Assembly (NCBI RefSeq): GCF_001981305.1 | Contig: NZ_MSCW01000007.1 | Span: 434,001-498,000 of the forward strand | DNA from: Marinobacter lutaoensis | Lineage (GTDB): Bacteria > Pseudomonadota > Gammaproteobacteria > Pseudomonadales > Oleiphilaceae | Length of the DNA stretch: 64,000 nucleotides | Reading direction: 5' to 3' | Shown here: one piece after another, positions 50,365 through 60,496 of the stretch | Layout of the letters: the number at the start of each line of letters is the position of its first letter | Numbering within the stretch: the first letter of the stretch is position 1 | Notes under the pieces: generated by a model | The model's input: only the letters and a program-made list of their open reading frames with translations | Told to the model about the DNA's origin: nothing | Databases searched by the model: none | Translations under genes and position numbers: made by a program

Positions 50365-51753
50365 TTACCCCCCCGCTTCCAGGCGGTCCAGTTCATGCAG
50401 GCAATCCTGGAGGAAACCCTCCAGCTCCAGATTCAGGGCTTCGTCCGCCACCACCCCGAACTGCACCTGGCCGGCGTAGCTGACGATTCCCAACCCCAGC
50501 CCCTGCTCCCCGGCCTGCGGCACCCAGAACATCTGCTCGGTCACCCGGCAGCCGGCCAGATAGCGCGGCTCGGCGGTGCCGGGCACGTTGGAAACCACCA
50601 GGGACGCCTTGCGGCAGAAGGCGTCGACGATGGGCGAGCGCAGGCTGTCCGGCAGCAGCGGGGCACAGGCGCTCAGGCCCCAGGCCACCAGGGGTTGAGT
50701 GCTGGCCTTCAGGCGCCGGGTTTCCTGCTTGATCCGGTAAAGCCGCTCCAGGGGCGACTCGCCGTCCACCGGCAGCGGCACGAACAACGTACCGAAACCG
50801 TTGCCCAGGTTGCCCGGTTCGGGGCACAGCTCAGCGGGCAGGCGCTGCCTCAGATCCACCGGCACCGCCGCATGCAAACAGGCTCGATGGCGCGCCCCGC
50901 GGGTCAAACCCAGCCGGGGGGCCAGCGCCGCGGTGACACAGCTGAGCAGCACGTCGTTGATGGCGGTCCGGGTGGTGCGGGCGATGCCCCAGAGTCGCGC
51001 CAGCGGCACCGGTGCCGACCAGTGGCACTGCCGGCGCCCCAGCAGCGGGCGACGCAGCGGGCTTGGGGTGTCCTCGGCTTCCACCAGCAGACCGGTGAAG
51101 TCGTGGGTCAGCCGCACACCGGCCCGGCGCCACAGCCCCAGGGTATGACCGGCCCGCCCCAGGGCCTCTGCCAGCGCGCCGTCACCGACGTTGTCGCCGA
51201 CCGCGCTGGCCAGCGACGACAGCCAGCCCTCGGCGGCCCCCAGCCAGCGTCCGAACCCGTCCCGCTCGGGCGCGCCATACAACGCGGGCGGCTGGCGCGG
51301 CGACGCCGGACACAGGCGCTCGAACAGCCCCCGAAGGGACAGACCGTCGGCATAGCAGTGGTGCATCCGCAACACCAGGGCGGCGCCCCCCTCGGCGTTC
51401 GGCGCCAGCCAGAACTTCCACGACGGCCGGAACAACGGCAGTGGTTCATTCAGGCGGGCCGAGACCCAGCTCCGGAGCTGATCCGAAGTGAACCGGTCGA
51501 TCACCACCTCCAGATGGCGCAGGGGGTCGAAGTCGGGATCGCGTTGCCAATACCAGCCGGCGGTCCGGCGCACCGGCTGGTACCGGAAACGTTCCCAGGC
51601 GCTCCAGTACACCGCGAGGAACTCCCGGAAGCGCGGTGCGGTCAGCCCTTGAACCCGCAGCATGACCGTAATGATCATCGGGTTTTCCGGACGTTCCAGC
51701 GCCAGCCAGGCTGAATCCGCGGGCAGCATGAGATGCGAGGGCTCTTGACTCAA
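50365..51753 (-). CDS. Wax ester synthase/diacylglycerol acyltransferase (WS/DGAT)
   Basis: A 462-residue acyltransferase that makes wax esters or triacylglycerol from acyl-CoA. Catalytic HHxxxDG is present as MHHCYADGLS (about residue 132), with NDVLLSC and LVVSNVPG later. Length is typical. This class supports carbon storage in marine hydrocarbon- and alcohol-using gammaproteobacteria. It is divergent from the 52067 hydrolase. Confidence 0.93.
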   Translation of the reverse strand: MSQEPSHLMLPADSAWLALERPENPMIITVMLRVQGLTAPRFREFLAVYWSAWERFRYQPVRRTAGWYWQRDPDFDPLRHLEVVIDRFTSDQLRSWVSARLNEPLPLFRPSWKFWLAPNAEGGAALVLRMHHCYADGLSLRGLFERLCPASPRQPPALYGAPERDGFGRWLGAAEGWLSSLASAVGDNVGDGALAEALGRAGHTLGLWRRAGVRLTHDFTGLLVEAEDTPSPLRRPLLGRRQCHWSAPVPLARLWGIARTTRTAINDVLLSCVTAALAPRLGLTRGARHRACLHAAVPVDLRQRLPAELCPEPGNLGNGFGTLFVPLPVDGESPLERLYRIKQETRRLKASTQPLVAWGLSACAPLLPDSLRSPIVDAFCRKASLVVSNVPGTAEPRYLAGCRVTEQMFWVPQAGEQGLGLGIVSYAGQVQFGVVADEALNLELEGFLQDCLHELDRLEAGG

Positions 51754-52066
51754 ACCAGCAGGTCCCCGGAGGTCAGAAAAGCGGATGATAGGTAGAAACC
51801 GAACTCGGCATTGTGCCAGACAAGCCCGGCGGGCTCCATATGACGCCGGGCCACCCCTGATTACAAAACGTTACACGTGAACAGGGGTTCAGCCTTATAC
51901 TGGCGAAAGACGACCCCGGCGTTGCCGCTGCCGGTTGGCTGTGGATGTGCGAATTCGGCGCATCCAGCGCCAATCCATGCCGGCCCCGATGGCGATACAA
52001 CGGGGACAGGCCAGCACCACGAGACCAACAAGAAACCGAAAAACGTGCTGGCGGGGAGGGCTGAGT
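51754..52066. promoter_or_regulatory. Divergent promoter region between WS/DGAT and alpha/beta-hydrolase
   Basis: No gene is seen. A possible -10 (TATACT, about 51893) follows TTACAC for the plus-strand gene at a spacing of about 19, so it is weak. Near its right end ACCAACAAGAAACC resembles the A/C-rich leaders elsewhere in the window. Confidence 0.35.
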
Positions 52067-52990
52067 ATGAAAGCGAGTCACATTCGCAAGCTGATCAAGC
52101 CGATCGAGAGCGCCTACTCGGAGATGTTTTCCGGCCGGGTTTACCGTGTCGGCAAGGGCGCCGTTTCGGTGCGCAACCACAGTGGCGAGGCCCTGCATAC
52201 CGTCATTGCCGTGCACGGTTTCCTGGAAAACCACTGCTACTTCACCCAGGCCTACGAGGAAGCCACCACCGAGCTGATCCTGCTGACCTGCAGCAACTAC
52301 CACATCCCGGTCAACGGCGTGACGCCGGAAAACCCGGACTGGGAAGTTCCGATCAAGCATCTGGAAGGCACCATCGAGTACGACGCCTGCATCCTCAACC
52401 AGGCGCTGGCCAACCTGCCCAGCGCCGAGCATGTCCGGGTGCATGGCCACTCCCGGGGCGGCGCCGTGATTCTCGAGGCAATTCGCCAGCGCCCGGAACT
52501 CTACGAACAGGTCGAGGTGGTGCTGGAAGCCCCGGTTCTGCCCCAGGGGCGGCTGCACGCCCTGGTGACCATGCTGCTGGAGCCGATCAGCCACGGCATG
52601 TGGCCCTGGCTGATCCGGCTGATCAATAGCGCGCCCCACTCCGCCTACGGCCAAACCTTCTTTGGCAAGATGAATCCGCGCAAGAAACAGCTGCTGAGCA
52701 AACTGTTCTCGGCCACCCAGGATCATCTGACCATCGTGCGCAACATCGAGAACATCATGGACTGGATGAGCCGCACCGACACCTCGGTGTACCAGCACAT
52801 CCGCCACGGCACCTTTCTCATTCCCGCGGTGGACCGCATCCTGGACCGCTCCGCGATGCTGGCGAGCGCGCGCCAGAGCCCGACCACCATGCGCATCGTG
52901 GAGACCAAAGCGCCCAGCCACTTCATTACCCTGGACAGCAAGGAGTGGATCCCCGGCTTCGCCGCCCTACCGGCGGCGGCCCAGGGCTAA
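52067..52990 (+). CDS. Alpha/beta-fold hydrolase (lipase/thioesterase-like)
   Basis: A 307-residue protein with the nucleophile elbow HGHSRGGAV, an oxyanion-type VHGFLEN near residue 50, and the C-terminal histidine in SHFITLD. No signal peptide. ATG chosen at 52067 after GGGGAGGG; the open frame goes back further without support. Neighbouring WS/DGAT and PHA-system genes suggest a role in storage-lipid or polyester turnover, which is inference only. Confidence 0.8.
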   Translation: MKASHIRKLIKPIESAYSEMFSGRVYRVGKGAVSVRNHSGEALHTVIAVHGFLENHCYFTQAYEEATTELILLTCSNYHIPVNGVTPENPDWEVPIKHLEGTIEYDACILNQALANLPSAEHVRVHGHSRGGAVILEAIRQRPELYEQVEVVLEAPVLPQGRLHALVTMLLEPISHGMWPWLIRLINSAPHSAYGQTFFGKMNPRKKQLLSKLFSATQDHLTIVRNIENIMDWMSRTDTSVYQHIRHGTFLIPAVDRILDRSAMLASARQSPTTMRIVETKAPSHFITLDSKEWIPGFAALPAAAQG

Positions 52991-52996
52991 TTCCGG

Positions 52997-53275
52997 TCAG
53001 GCGCCCAGTACCTGATCCAGCTGACTGTGGATCTCCTGCTCGATCCGGTGCTTGAACGGGCGCAGCATCAGCCCCAACTCCAGGCGGACGTGCAGGTCAT
53101 CCGAGGTCAGGGTCAGTTCGCCCTTGACGCCACTGCGCCGGAACCTCATCACATCCCCCTCCCACTGGTACTGCACATCAAACTGCCGTGACAGGTCCTG
53201 GGCCAGGGTCTCCGCGACTTGGCGGGCATGCTCCTTATCCAGGGCGTGGCTGCGGTGGACATCGATAACGGCCAT
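52997..53275 (-). CDS. Polyhydroxyalkanoic acid system family protein
   Basis: A 92-residue protein starting MAVIDVHRSHALDKEHARQV, matching the small PHA-system (PHA_gran_rgn) family in length and N-terminus, with an alternating beta-strand body (YQWEGDVMRFRRSGVKGELT) and a C-terminal helix. Family members are found with PHA granule genes and probably regulate or coat granules. The open frame extends far upstream, but the conserved start is at 53275. The ribosome site is weak. Confidence 0.8.
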   Translation of the reverse strand: MAVIDVHRSHALDKEHARQVAETLAQDLSRQFDVQYQWEGDVMRFRRSGVKGELTLTSDDLHVRLELGLMLRPFKHRIEQEIHSQLDQVLGA

Positions 53276-53390
53276 GGATCGGTTTTCTCTTCCCCAACGA
53301 AACGGATTTAGAGTGTAAAGCGGGAATAAGCTTGTCGCCACCCCGGCAGCCGTTAGAATACGGGATTCAGATTCTGACAGGACACCAGCC

Positions 53391-54182
53391 ATGAGCGAGC
53401 AACCGACGCCCGTCAAACCGGACAACGCCTCAGGCGCCCAGGAAGAAATCACCCATTTTGGCTTCCGCAACGTGCCGAAAAGCCAGAAGGCCCGGGAGGT
53501 CGCGCAGGTCTTCCACAACGTGGCCAGCAAGTACGACCTGATGAACGACCTCATGTCGATGGGCATTCACCGGCTCTGGAAGCGCTTCACCATCGAGCTG
53601 TCCGGTGTCCGCCCGGGCCACCAAGTGCTGGACATCGCCGGTGGCACCGGTGACCTGACCATGAAGTTCTCGGACCTGGTCGGCCCCGGTGGCCGGGTGG
53701 TGCTGGCGGACATCAACGCTTCCATGCTGCAGGTAGGCCGGAGCCGCCTGGTGGACCGGGGCTATGTTGGCAATATCGAATATGTACAGGCGGACGCCGA
53801 ACACCTGCCGTTCCCGGACAACAGCTTTCACGCCGTGTCCATTGCCTTCGGGCTGCGCAACGTCACCGACAAGGATCAGGCACTGCGCGACATGACCCGG
53901 GTGCTCAAACCCGGCGGCAAGCTGATGGTGCTGGAGTTTTCCAAACCCACCAACCCGCTGCTGAGCAAGGCCTACGACCTGTACTCCTTCAACGCCCTGC
54001 CCCTGATGGGCCAGCTGGTGGCCGGCGACAGCGAAAGCTACAAGTACCTGGCCGAGTCCATCCGCATGCACCCGGATCAGGAAACCCTCAAGGGCATGAT
54101 GGCAACGGCCGGGCTGGTGCAATGCCGCTACTACAATATGACCGGCGGCATCGTCGCCCTGCACGTGGGAATCAAGCCCTGA
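53391..54182 (+). CDS. ubiE: Bifunctional ubiquinone/menaquinone C-methyltransferase UbiE
   Basis: SAM-dependent methyltransferase of 263 residues that methylates the ring carbon of demethylmenaquinol and of 2-polyprenyl-6-methoxy-1,4-benzoquinol. Signatures: [21 protein letters not shown]-binding [11 protein letters not shown], and [17 protein letters not shown]. First gene of the ubiE-ubiJ-ubiB group; the stop overlaps the ubiJ start (TGATG). Confidence 0.97.
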   Translation: MSEQPTPVKPDNASGAQEEITHFGFRNVPKSQKAREVAQVFHNVASKYDLMNDLMSMGIHRLWKRFTIELSGVRPGHQVLDIAGGTGDLTMKFSDLVGPGGRVVLADINASMLQVGRSRLVDRGYVGNIEYVQADAEHLPFPDNSFHAVSIAFGLRNVTDKDQALRDMTRVLKPGGKLMVLEFSKPTNPLLSKAYDLYSFNALPLMGQLVAGDSESYKYLAESIRMHPDQETLKGMMATAGLVQCRYYNMTGGIVALHVGIKP

Positions 54183-54823
54183 TGTTCCCCGGTCCCACCC
54201 TGACCGCCGCCACCACCGCCATTGTCGAGGCCGCCCTGAACCGCGCCCTGGCGCTGGACCCGGCCGGGCGTGAGGCGCTGCGGCAGGCGCTGACGGGGCC
54301 GGTGCTGGTCAGCCTCACCGCGCCCCTGTCACTCACCTACGCTCTGGAGTGGGTGGCCGACTCGGTTCAGGTCCGTAGCCAGCCGTCCGGACCGCCGGCC
54401 CTGGCCCTGCGCGGCCGGCCGGTGGCCCTCGCGGCCCTGGCTCTGGGCGATGACCGGGTGTTCCAGGACGGCCGGCTGGAGGTCGAGGGCGACATGGCTC
54501 TGGCACACCAGCTGCAGCGGGCCCTGCGCCGGCTCAATCCGGACTGGGAGGCGGCCATGGCTCGCCAGTTCGGCGATGTACCGGCCCACTTCATTGGCCG
54601 GCGCATCCGCAATGCCGTCCGATGGAGCCGCCAGGCCACCCAGGCCATGACCGCCAACATCGAGGAATACGTCCACGAGGAGCGCCGGGCTCTGCCCGGC
54701 CGGCGTGAGCTGGAGGCCAGCTTCGCCGACATCGACGACCTGCACCTGCGCGCCGAGCGCCTGGAAGCCCGGCTGCGCCACCTGGAAGACCACGGATCGA
54801 CAGACACGCCGGAGACCCCGTGA
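54182..54823 (+). CDS. ubiJ: Ubiquinone biosynthesis accessory factor UbiJ
   Basis: A 213-residue SCP2-domain protein that holds the lipid-soluble ubiquinone intermediates in the soluble Ubi complex. The N-terminal SCP2-like hydrophobic half ([20 protein letters not shown]) is followed by a charged helical C-terminus ([20 protein letters not shown]) that would form a coiled coil with UbiK. Position between ubiE and ubiB is diagnostic. Confidence 0.92.
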   Translation: MFPGPTLTAATTAIVEAALNRALALDPAGREALRQALTGPVLVSLTAPLSLTYALEWVADSVQVRSQPSGPPALALRGRPVALAALALGDDRVFQDGRLEVEGDMALAHQLQRALRRLNPDWEAAMARQFGDVPAHFIGRRIRNAVRWSRQATQAMTANIEEYVHEERRALPGRRELEASFADIDDLHLRAERLEARLRHLEDHGSTDTPETP

Positions 54824-56463
54824 CCCGCCTCAGACGCCTGTTCCGCATTACCTGGGTATTCTGTCGCTACCGGCTCGACACCTTCCTGCCGGTGGCGGAC
54901 CTGCCCGTGCCACTGAAGCTGCTGTTCCTGCTCGCGCCCTGGCACCTGTTCCCACGCCCCCGGCTCAGCCGCGGTGACCGGCTGCGGCGGGCACTGGAGG
55001 AGCTGGGACCGGTGTTCGTCAAGTTCGGGCAGATCCTGTCGACCCGGCGGGATCTGCTGCCAGACGACATGGCCGAGGCACTCAAGCAGCTCCAGGACCG
55101 GGTCCCACCGTTCCCCGGCGACACCGCCCGGCAAATCATCGAACGCGCCCTGGGCCAGCCGGTGTCGGAACTGTTCGCCGAGTTCTCCGCCGAACCCATG
55201 GCCTCGGCTTCGGTGGCCCAGGTCCACGCCGCCACCCTGCACGACGGTCAGCAGGTGGTGGTGAAGGTCCTGCGCCCGGGCATTGAGCGGGTGATCAACC
55301 AAGACCTGTCGCTGATGTACCTGCTGGCCCGCCTGCTGGAACGCTACTGGTCCGAGGGCCGGCGCCTGCGCCCGGTGGAGGTGGTCGCCGACTACGACGC
55401 CACCATCCACGACGAACTGGACCTGCAGCGCGAAGCCGCCAATGCCAGCCAGCTGCGGCGCAATTTCGAAGGTTCGCCGCTGATCTACATCCCCCAGATC
55501 GACTGGCACTACACCCGTCGCTCGGTCCTGGTGATGGAGCGCATCCACGGCATCCCGATCGCCGATGTCGACGCGCTCCGGGCCGCCGGGGTGAACATGA
55601 AGGTACTGGCGGAAAAAGGGGTGGAAATCTTCTTCACCCAGGTCTTCCGGGACAGTTTCTTCCACGCCGACATGCATCCGGGCAACATCTTCGTGGACGT
55701 ACGCAACCCGGCCGACCCGCGCTACATTGCCGTCGACTTCGGCATCGTCGGTACCCTGGCCCCGGACGACCAGAGTTATCTGGCCCGGAACCTGCTGGCG
55801 TTTTTCCGCCGGGACTACCGACAGGTGGCGGAACTGCACATCCAGTCCGGCTGGGTTCCGCCGGACACCCGGGTCAACGAGTTCGAGGCGGCCATCCGTA
55901 CCGTGTGCGAACCCATTTTCGAGCGCCCGCTCAAGGACATTTCCTTCGGCCACTTCCTGCTAAGGTTGTTCCAGACCGCCCGACGCTTCAACATGGAGGT
56001 GCAGCCGCAGCTGGTGTTGCTGCAGAAAACCCTGCTCAACGTCGAGGGACTGGGCCGGCAACTGTACCCGGAACTGGACCTGTGGAGCACCGCGCAACCG
56101 TTCCTGGAAGACTGGATGCGCAAGCGCATCGGCCCCGGCGGCCTGCTGAAGAGCCTGCAGTCGCATCTGCCCTCGTGGCTGGAGCAGTCGCCGGAAATGC
56201 CACAACTGGTGCATGATGCCCTGTTGCAGCTGCGTCAGTCCGGGCCGTCGGACCCTCGCAGCCGGGCCACTCTGGCGTTCCTGGAAGCCCAGCAGGCACG
56301 CTCGGAACGGCGCTGGCGCCGAACAACCCTGGCAGCCGTGCTGCTGGCCGCGGCCCTGTTGGGCGGCGAACCGGAAACACGCCTCTGGCTCGCCCAGGCA
56401 CCGGCCTGGAGCTGGGCCCTGATGGCCGGAGCCGCGGCCCTGCTGCTACGGGCAGGGCGATAA
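54820..56463 (+). CDS. ubiB: Ubiquinone biosynthesis regulatory kinase-like protein UbiB
   Basis: A 547-residue ABC1/ADCK-family atypical kinase. The KxGQ motif is in [16 protein letters not shown]; the catalytic and metal motifs are in [12 protein letters not shown] and DFGIVGTL; two C-terminal hydrophobic segments anchor it in the membrane. Starts with GTG overlapping the ubiJ stop (GTGA). Confidence 0.96.
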   Translation: MTRLRRLFRITWVFCRYRLDTFLPVADLPVPLKLLFLLAPWHLFPRPRLSRGDRLRRALEELGPVFVKFGQILSTRRDLLPDDMAEALKQLQDRVPPFPGDTARQIIERALGQPVSELFAEFSAEPMASASVAQVHAATLHDGQQVVVKVLRPGIERVINQDLSLMYLLARLLERYWSEGRRLRPVEVVADYDATIHDELDLQREAANASQLRRNFEGSPLIYIPQIDWHYTRRSVLVMERIHGIPIADVDALRAAGVNMKVLAEKGVEIFFTQVFRDSFFHADMHPGNIFVDVRNPADPRYIAVDFGIVGTLAPDDQSYLARNLLAFFRRDYRQVAELHIQSGWVPPDTRVNEFEAAIRTVCEPIFERPLKDISFGHFLLRLFQTARRFNMEVQPQLVLLQKTLLNVEGLGRQLYPELDLWSTAQPFLEDWMRKRIGPGGLLKSLQSHLPSWLEQSPEMPQLVHDALLQLRQSGPSDPRSRATLAFLEAQQARSERRWRRTTLAAVLLAAALLGGEPETRLWLAQAPAWSWALMAGAAALLLRAGR

Positions 56464-56493
56464 TTCACCGAAACGGATTCAGGATTCACAGAA

Positions 56494-56910
56494 ATGCAAG
56501 ATAGCTCCGCTAACGTCGACACCCCTGACTGGTTGAACGCCATCCGCTGGAACGCCGATGGTCTCATCCCCGCCATTGCCCAGGACGCCGAAACCGGTGA
56601 TGTCCTGATGATGGCCTGGATGAACCGGGAATCGCTCCGACTGACCGCCGAGGAAGGCCAGGCGGTCTACTGGTCCCGTTCCCGGGGCGCGCTCTGGCGC
56701 AAGGGGGAAACGTCCGGGCACCAACAGGTGGTGAAGGACATCCGACTGGACTGCGACGAGGACGTCATCCTGCTCAAGGTCGAACAAAAGGGCGGGATTG
56801 CCTGTCACACCGGCCGGCGCAGCTGCTTTTACCGGTCCCTGCAGGACGGTCGCTGGGTTACCATGGACCCGGTCATCAAGGACCCGGACGCCATCTACGG
56901 TAACCACTGA
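56494..56910 (+). CDS. hisI: Phosphoribosyl-AMP cyclohydrolase
   Basis: A 138-residue zinc enzyme of histidine synthesis that opens the adenine ring of phosphoribosyl-[19 protein letters not shown] and [19 protein letters not shown] match the family, and [10 protein letters not shown] carries the zinc cysteines. hisE follows after 11 bases. Confidence 0.97.
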   Translation: MQDSSANVDTPDWLNAIRWNADGLIPAIAQDAETGDVLMMAWMNRESLRLTAEEGQAVYWSRSRGALWRKGETSGHQQVVKDIRLDCDEDVILLKVEQKGGIACHTGRRSCFYRSLQDGRWVTMDPVIKDPDAIYGNH

Positions 56911-56921
56911 AGGAGCTGCCC

Positions 56922-57251
56922 GTGAGTGATGTACTGGAACGCCTGGCACGGGTGCTGGAAGCACGCAAGAACGCCGACCCGGAAAAGTCCTATGTCGCCA
57001 GCCTGCACGCCAAGGGTCTGAACAAGATCCTGGAAAAAGTGGGCGAGGAGTGTACCGAAACCCTGCTGGCCGCGAAGGACGCCGAACGCAGCGGCGAAAG
57101 CCGCGATCTGGTCTATGAAACCGCTGATCTCTGGTTTCACAGCTTGGTCATGTTGTCTCACCTTGGCCTGGGACCGGACGACGTGCTGGCCGAGCTGGAT
57201 CGGCGCTTCGACCTGTCGGGACTGGAAGAAAAGGCCTCGCGAACGCGCTGA
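56922..57251 (+). CDS. hisE: Phosphoribosyl-ATP pyrophosphatase
   Basis: A 109-residue MazG-like protein that converts phosphoribosyl-ATP to phosphoribosyl-AMP. Family blocks: [21 protein letters not shown] and [18 protein letters not shown] with acidic metal-binding residues. Starts with GTG after AGGAG. Confidence 0.96.
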   Translation: MSDVLERLARVLEARKNADPEKSYVASLHAKGLNKILEKVGEECTETLLAAKDAERSGESRDLVYETADLWFHSLVMLSHLGLGPDDVLAELDRRFDLSGLEEKASRTR

Positions 57252-57338
57252 CGGTCCCGGCAACGCCGGGGTTTCCGCCAAGCGGTTGCGGTGGCGTACA
57301 ATGTCACTGAATCGACACACTTGAACGAGGACCCCCGA

Positions 57339-57575
57339 ATGGGTATCAGCATCTGGCAACTTCTCATCGTGCTCGGCATCGTGATCCTGCTGTTCGGAAC
57401 CAAGAAACTGCGCAACATCGGCAGTGACCTGGGCGGTGCCATCCGTGGCTTCAAGAAGTCCATGAACGAGGAAGAAGAGGCACCGGCCAAGCCGAAACCG
57501 GACAACCTGGAGAACAAGTCCGCCACCGACACCGCTGCGGCGGAAGACAAGCCCCAGGAAAAGAACCACGGCTGA
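57339..57575 (+). CDS. tatA: Sec-independent protein translocase subunit TatA
   Basis: A 78-residue pore-forming subunit: one N-terminal membrane helix ([15 protein letters not shown]), the [20 protein letters not shown] amphipathic helix, and an acidic tail. ATG at 57339 is the start; the open frame reads 16 codons further upstream. Just upstream of tatB and tatC. Confidence 0.95.
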   Translation: MGISIWQLLIVLGIVILLFGTKKLRNIGSDLGGAIRGFKKSMNEEEEAPAKPKPDNLENKSATDTAAAEDKPQEKNHG

Positions 57576-57587
57576 GGCCCTGTCTGA

Positions 57588-58028
57588 ATGTTCGATATCG
57601 GCTTTCTTGAGCTGCTGATCTGTGCCGTCATCGCCCTGCTGGTGCTGGGCCCCGAGCGGCTGCCCACGGCCGCGCGGGCGGCCGGGCGCTGGGTTGGCAT
57701 GGCGCGCCGGATGGTCAACCAGTTCAGCTCGGAACTGGAACGCCAGCTCAAGGCCGAGGAACTTCGCCAGGAGCTCCGCAAGGCCGGCGACGTGGGCCTG
57801 GAGGATGTCCAGAAGACCGTCAAGGACGCGCTGGCCGAAGCCCGTAAGTACGAACACATGATCCTGCCCGAGGGGCAGACCCGCCCGCCGCGGCCCGCCC
57901 CGGCCACCCGCCGGACGCCGTCGGCTGCGGACACCCCCAAGGCCACCGACACCGGGCCGGACGAGCCGGCACGGGATACCCCCCAGAGCAACGAGCCGCC
58001 CTCCGGCTCACCGGAACACCGTTCATGA
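57588..58028 (+). CDS. tatB: Twin-arginine translocase subunit TatB
   Basis: A 146-residue protein: N-terminal helix GFLELLICAVIALLVLGPER, amphipathic helix, long polar proline-rich tail. Receptor component with TatC. Overlaps tatC start (ATGA). Confidence 0.94.
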   Translation: MFDIGFLELLICAVIALLVLGPERLPTAARAAGRWVGMARRMVNQFSSELERQLKAEELRQELRKAGDVGLEDVQKTVKDALAEARKYEHMILPEGQTRPPRPAPATRRTPSAADTPKATDTGPDEPARDTPQSNEPPSGSPEHRS

Positions 58029-58810
58029 CCCAGCACTCCGAGGGCACACCCAGCGCTCCCGAATCCCAGGAAATGACGTTGATCGAGCACCTGCTCGAGT
58101 TGCGCAGCCGCCTGCTGAAAATGGTGCTGTCGGTGGTGGTCTGTTTCGCTGCCATCTATCCCTTCGCCAACGAGCTCTACCTGTGGCTGAGCGAGCCGCT
58201 GCGGGCGCTGCTGCCGGTGGGTCAGACCATGATCGCCACCGATGTCACTTCCCCGTTCTTCGCGCCGCTGAAACTGGCGCTGGTGGTGTCGGTGTTCGCC
58301 GCCATTCCGATCATTCTGTACCAGCTCTGGCGGTTCGTCGCACCGGGCCTGTACCGCCATGAAAAGCGCCTGGCGTTCCCGCTGCTGTTTTCCTCGGTGC
58401 TGCTGTTCTACGCCGGCGCCGCCTTTGCCTACTATGTGGTGTTCCCGCTGGTGTTCGGCTTCTTTACCGCCATTGGCCCGGAAGGCATCGTCGAGCTGCC
58501 GGACATCAGCAGCTACCTCAACTTCGTGCTGAAAATGTTCTTCGCCTTCGGCGTGGCTTTTGAGATACCCATCGCCACCGTGCTGCTGGTGCTTACCGGG
58601 GCCACTACACCGGACAGCCTGGCCGCCAAGCGCCCCTATGTGGTGGTGGCCTGCTTTGTCATCGGCATGCTGCTGACGCCGCCGGACATCATCTCCCAGA
58701 CCCTGCTGGCGGTGCCCATGTGGATCCTGTTCGAGATCGGCATCCTGTTCAGCCGGCTGGCCCGCCGTGAAATCCACCAGGATGCGCCCGAGGAACCGAC
58801 CGGCGAATGA
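58025..58810 (+). CDS. tatC: Twin-arginine translocase subunit TatC
   Basis: A 261-residue six-helix membrane protein recognising twin-arginine signal peptides. LIEHLLELRSRLLK at the N-terminus, GLYRHEKRLAFPLL loop and LLTPPDIISQTLLAVPMWIL are family landmarks. Confidence 0.97.
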   Translation: MTQHSEGTPSAPESQEMTLIEHLLELRSRLLKMVLSVVVCFAAIYPFANELYLWLSEPLRALLPVGQTMIATDVTSPFFAPLKLALVVSVFAAIPIILYQLWRFVAPGLYRHEKRLAFPLLFSSVLLFYAGAAFAYYVVFPLVFGFFTAIGPEGIVELPDISSYLNFVLKMFFAFGVAFEIPIATVLLVLTGATTPDSLAAKRPYVVVACFVIGMLLTPPDIISQTLLAVPMWILFEIGILFSRLARREIHQDAPEEPTGE

Positions 58811-59526
58811 ACCTGGCACTGCTGTTCGACGACGACTTCATCGCCGAGGACCGCGCCCGCCTGACCGGCCGGCGCCTGGCACACCTGCGTTCCGTGCTCA
58901 AGGCCGGTACCGGCGACCAGGTTCCGGTGGGCCGGGTCAACGGCCGCATGGGCATGGGCGAGGTCCTGCGCCTGAGCGACACCGAGGCGGAGCTCCGGGT
59001 GCAACTGACGCAGCTCCCCCCGCCCGCGCTGCCGCTGACCCTGGTACTGGCCATGCCCCGGCCGAAAATGTTCCGGCGGGTGCTGCAAACCTGCGCCTCC
59101 CTGGGGGTCAAGGACCTGTGGCTGATCCACAGTTACAAGGTGGAAAAAAGCTTCTGGCAGACCCCCTGGCTGAGTGAACCGCACCTGCGGGAGAACCTCA
59201 CGCTGGGGCTGGAGCAGGCCCGGGACACGGTGATGCCCCGGGTGCAGGTCCGCCAGCGCTTCAAACCCTTTGTCGAGGACGAACTGCCCGGGCTGCTGGC
59301 CGGTCGCCAAGGCTGGGTGGCCCACCCGGGCACGGCCACCCCCTGCCCGGTGCATGTCAACGCACCGGCGCTGCTGTGCATCGGTCCGGAGGGAGGATTC
59401 ACCCCCTATGAGGTAGGTAAGCTGGAAGAGGCCGGTTGTCAGGGGGTGCACCTGGGCCCCCGCATTCTGCGGGTGGAAACGGCGGTGCCGGTGCTGGTGA
59501 GCCGGCTGTTCGACGCCTGCCGCTAG
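58807..59526 (+). CDS. rsmE: 16S rRNA (uracil1498-N3)-methyltransferase
   Basis: A 239-residue SPOUT methyltransferase. The SAM-knot sequences CIGPEGGFTPYEV and LGPRILRVETA are present near the C-terminus. Overlaps tatC (ATGA) and converges with the DUF808 gene. Confidence 0.96.
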   Translation: MNLALLFDDDFIAEDRARLTGRRLAHLRSVLKAGTGDQVPVGRVNGRMGMGEVLRLSDTEAELRVQLTQLPPPALPLTLVLAMPRPKMFRRVLQTCASLGVKDLWLIHSYKVEKSFWQTPWLSEPHLRENLTLGLEQARDTVMPRVQVRQRFKPFVEDELPGLLAGRQGWVAHPGTATPCPVHVNAPALLCIGPEGGFTPYEVGKLEEAGCQGVHLGPRILRVETAVPVLVSRLFDACR

Positions 59527-59533
59527 TGCCCGG

Positions 59534-60469
59534 TTACCCACCGTCCTGGGGCTTGCCAGCACCGGAACGCCGTGCCCACCACCGGCCCAGGGGCGTCAGC
59601 AACAGCACCAACCCGCCTCCGGCGAGCACCCCGAACACCCCGTTCCCCAGGGTCTGAGCCAGTCCCGCCGCGCCCTCCAGGGGCGCCGACAAATGCTGGA
59701 TTGCCTCGTGCACCGGTGCCAGGCCGTGGCTGAGGATGCCGCCGCCCACCAGGAACATTGCCGCTGTGCCAAGCACCGACAGGGTTTTCATCAGGTACGG
59801 GGCCAGCCACAGAATACCCCGTCCCAGGCGCTGGGCCAGGGCACTGTCGCGGCGGCTCAGGTACAGGCCGCCGTCATCCAGCTTGACGATGCCGGCCACC
59901 AACCCATACACCCCCGCAGTAATCAGCAGGGCCACCAGTGCCAGCACCAGGAACTGTTCGACCAAGGGCTCGCCGGTGACGGTGCCCAGGGTAATGGCGA
60001 TGATTTCCGCCGACAGGATGAAATCGGTGCGCACCGCGCCCCGGATCTTCTGCCGCTCCAGGGTTCTCAGGTCGGTTTCCGGGTGGGCCAGGGCCTGTTT
60101 CAGCTCACTCTGGTGGGCGGCGTTCTCCCCGGCATGCAGCCAACGGCCGGCCAGTTTTTCGAACCCTTCGTAACATAGAAAGGCGCCGCCAACCATCAGC
60201 AGCGGCGTCACCAGCCAGGGTACGAACACGCTGATCGCCAGGGCCGCCGGTACCAGAATCGCCTTGTTCACCAGGGATCCCTTGGCCACCGCCCAGACCA
60301 CCGGCAACTCCCGTGCCGCACGCACGCCGGTCACCTGCTGGGCATTGAGTGCCAGATCATCCCCCAGCACGCCGGCGGTTTTCTTGGTGGCGGCCTTGGT
60401 CATCAGCGAAACATCGTCCAGCAGGGTGGCGATGTCATCAATCAGGGCCAGCAAACTGCTTGCGGCCAT
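59534..60469 (-). CDS. DUF808 family integral membrane protein (YedI-like)
   Basis: A 311-residue membrane protein starting [20 protein letters not shown] and continuing [20 protein letters not shown], which are hallmark blocks of the YedI/DUF808 family; several hydrophobic helices follow. Cellular role unknown. Confidence 0.88.
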   Translation of the reverse strand: MAASSLLALIDDIATLLDDVSLMTKAATKKTAGVLGDDLALNAQQVTGVRAARELPVVWAVAKGSLVNKAILVPAALAISVFVPWLVTPLLMVGGAFLCYEGFEKLAGRWLHAGENAAHQSELKQALAHPETDLRTLERQKIRGAVRTDFILSAEIIAITLGTVTGEPLVEQFLVLALVALLITAGVYGLVAGIVKLDDGGLYLSRRDSALAQRLGRGILWLAPYLMKTLSVLGTAAMFLVGGGILSHGLAPVHEAIQHLSAPLEGAAGLAQTLGNGVFGVLAGGGLVLLLTPLGRWWARRSGAGKPQDGG

Positions 60470-60496
60470 GGTTCCTTCTCCTGACGGTTCAGCGGG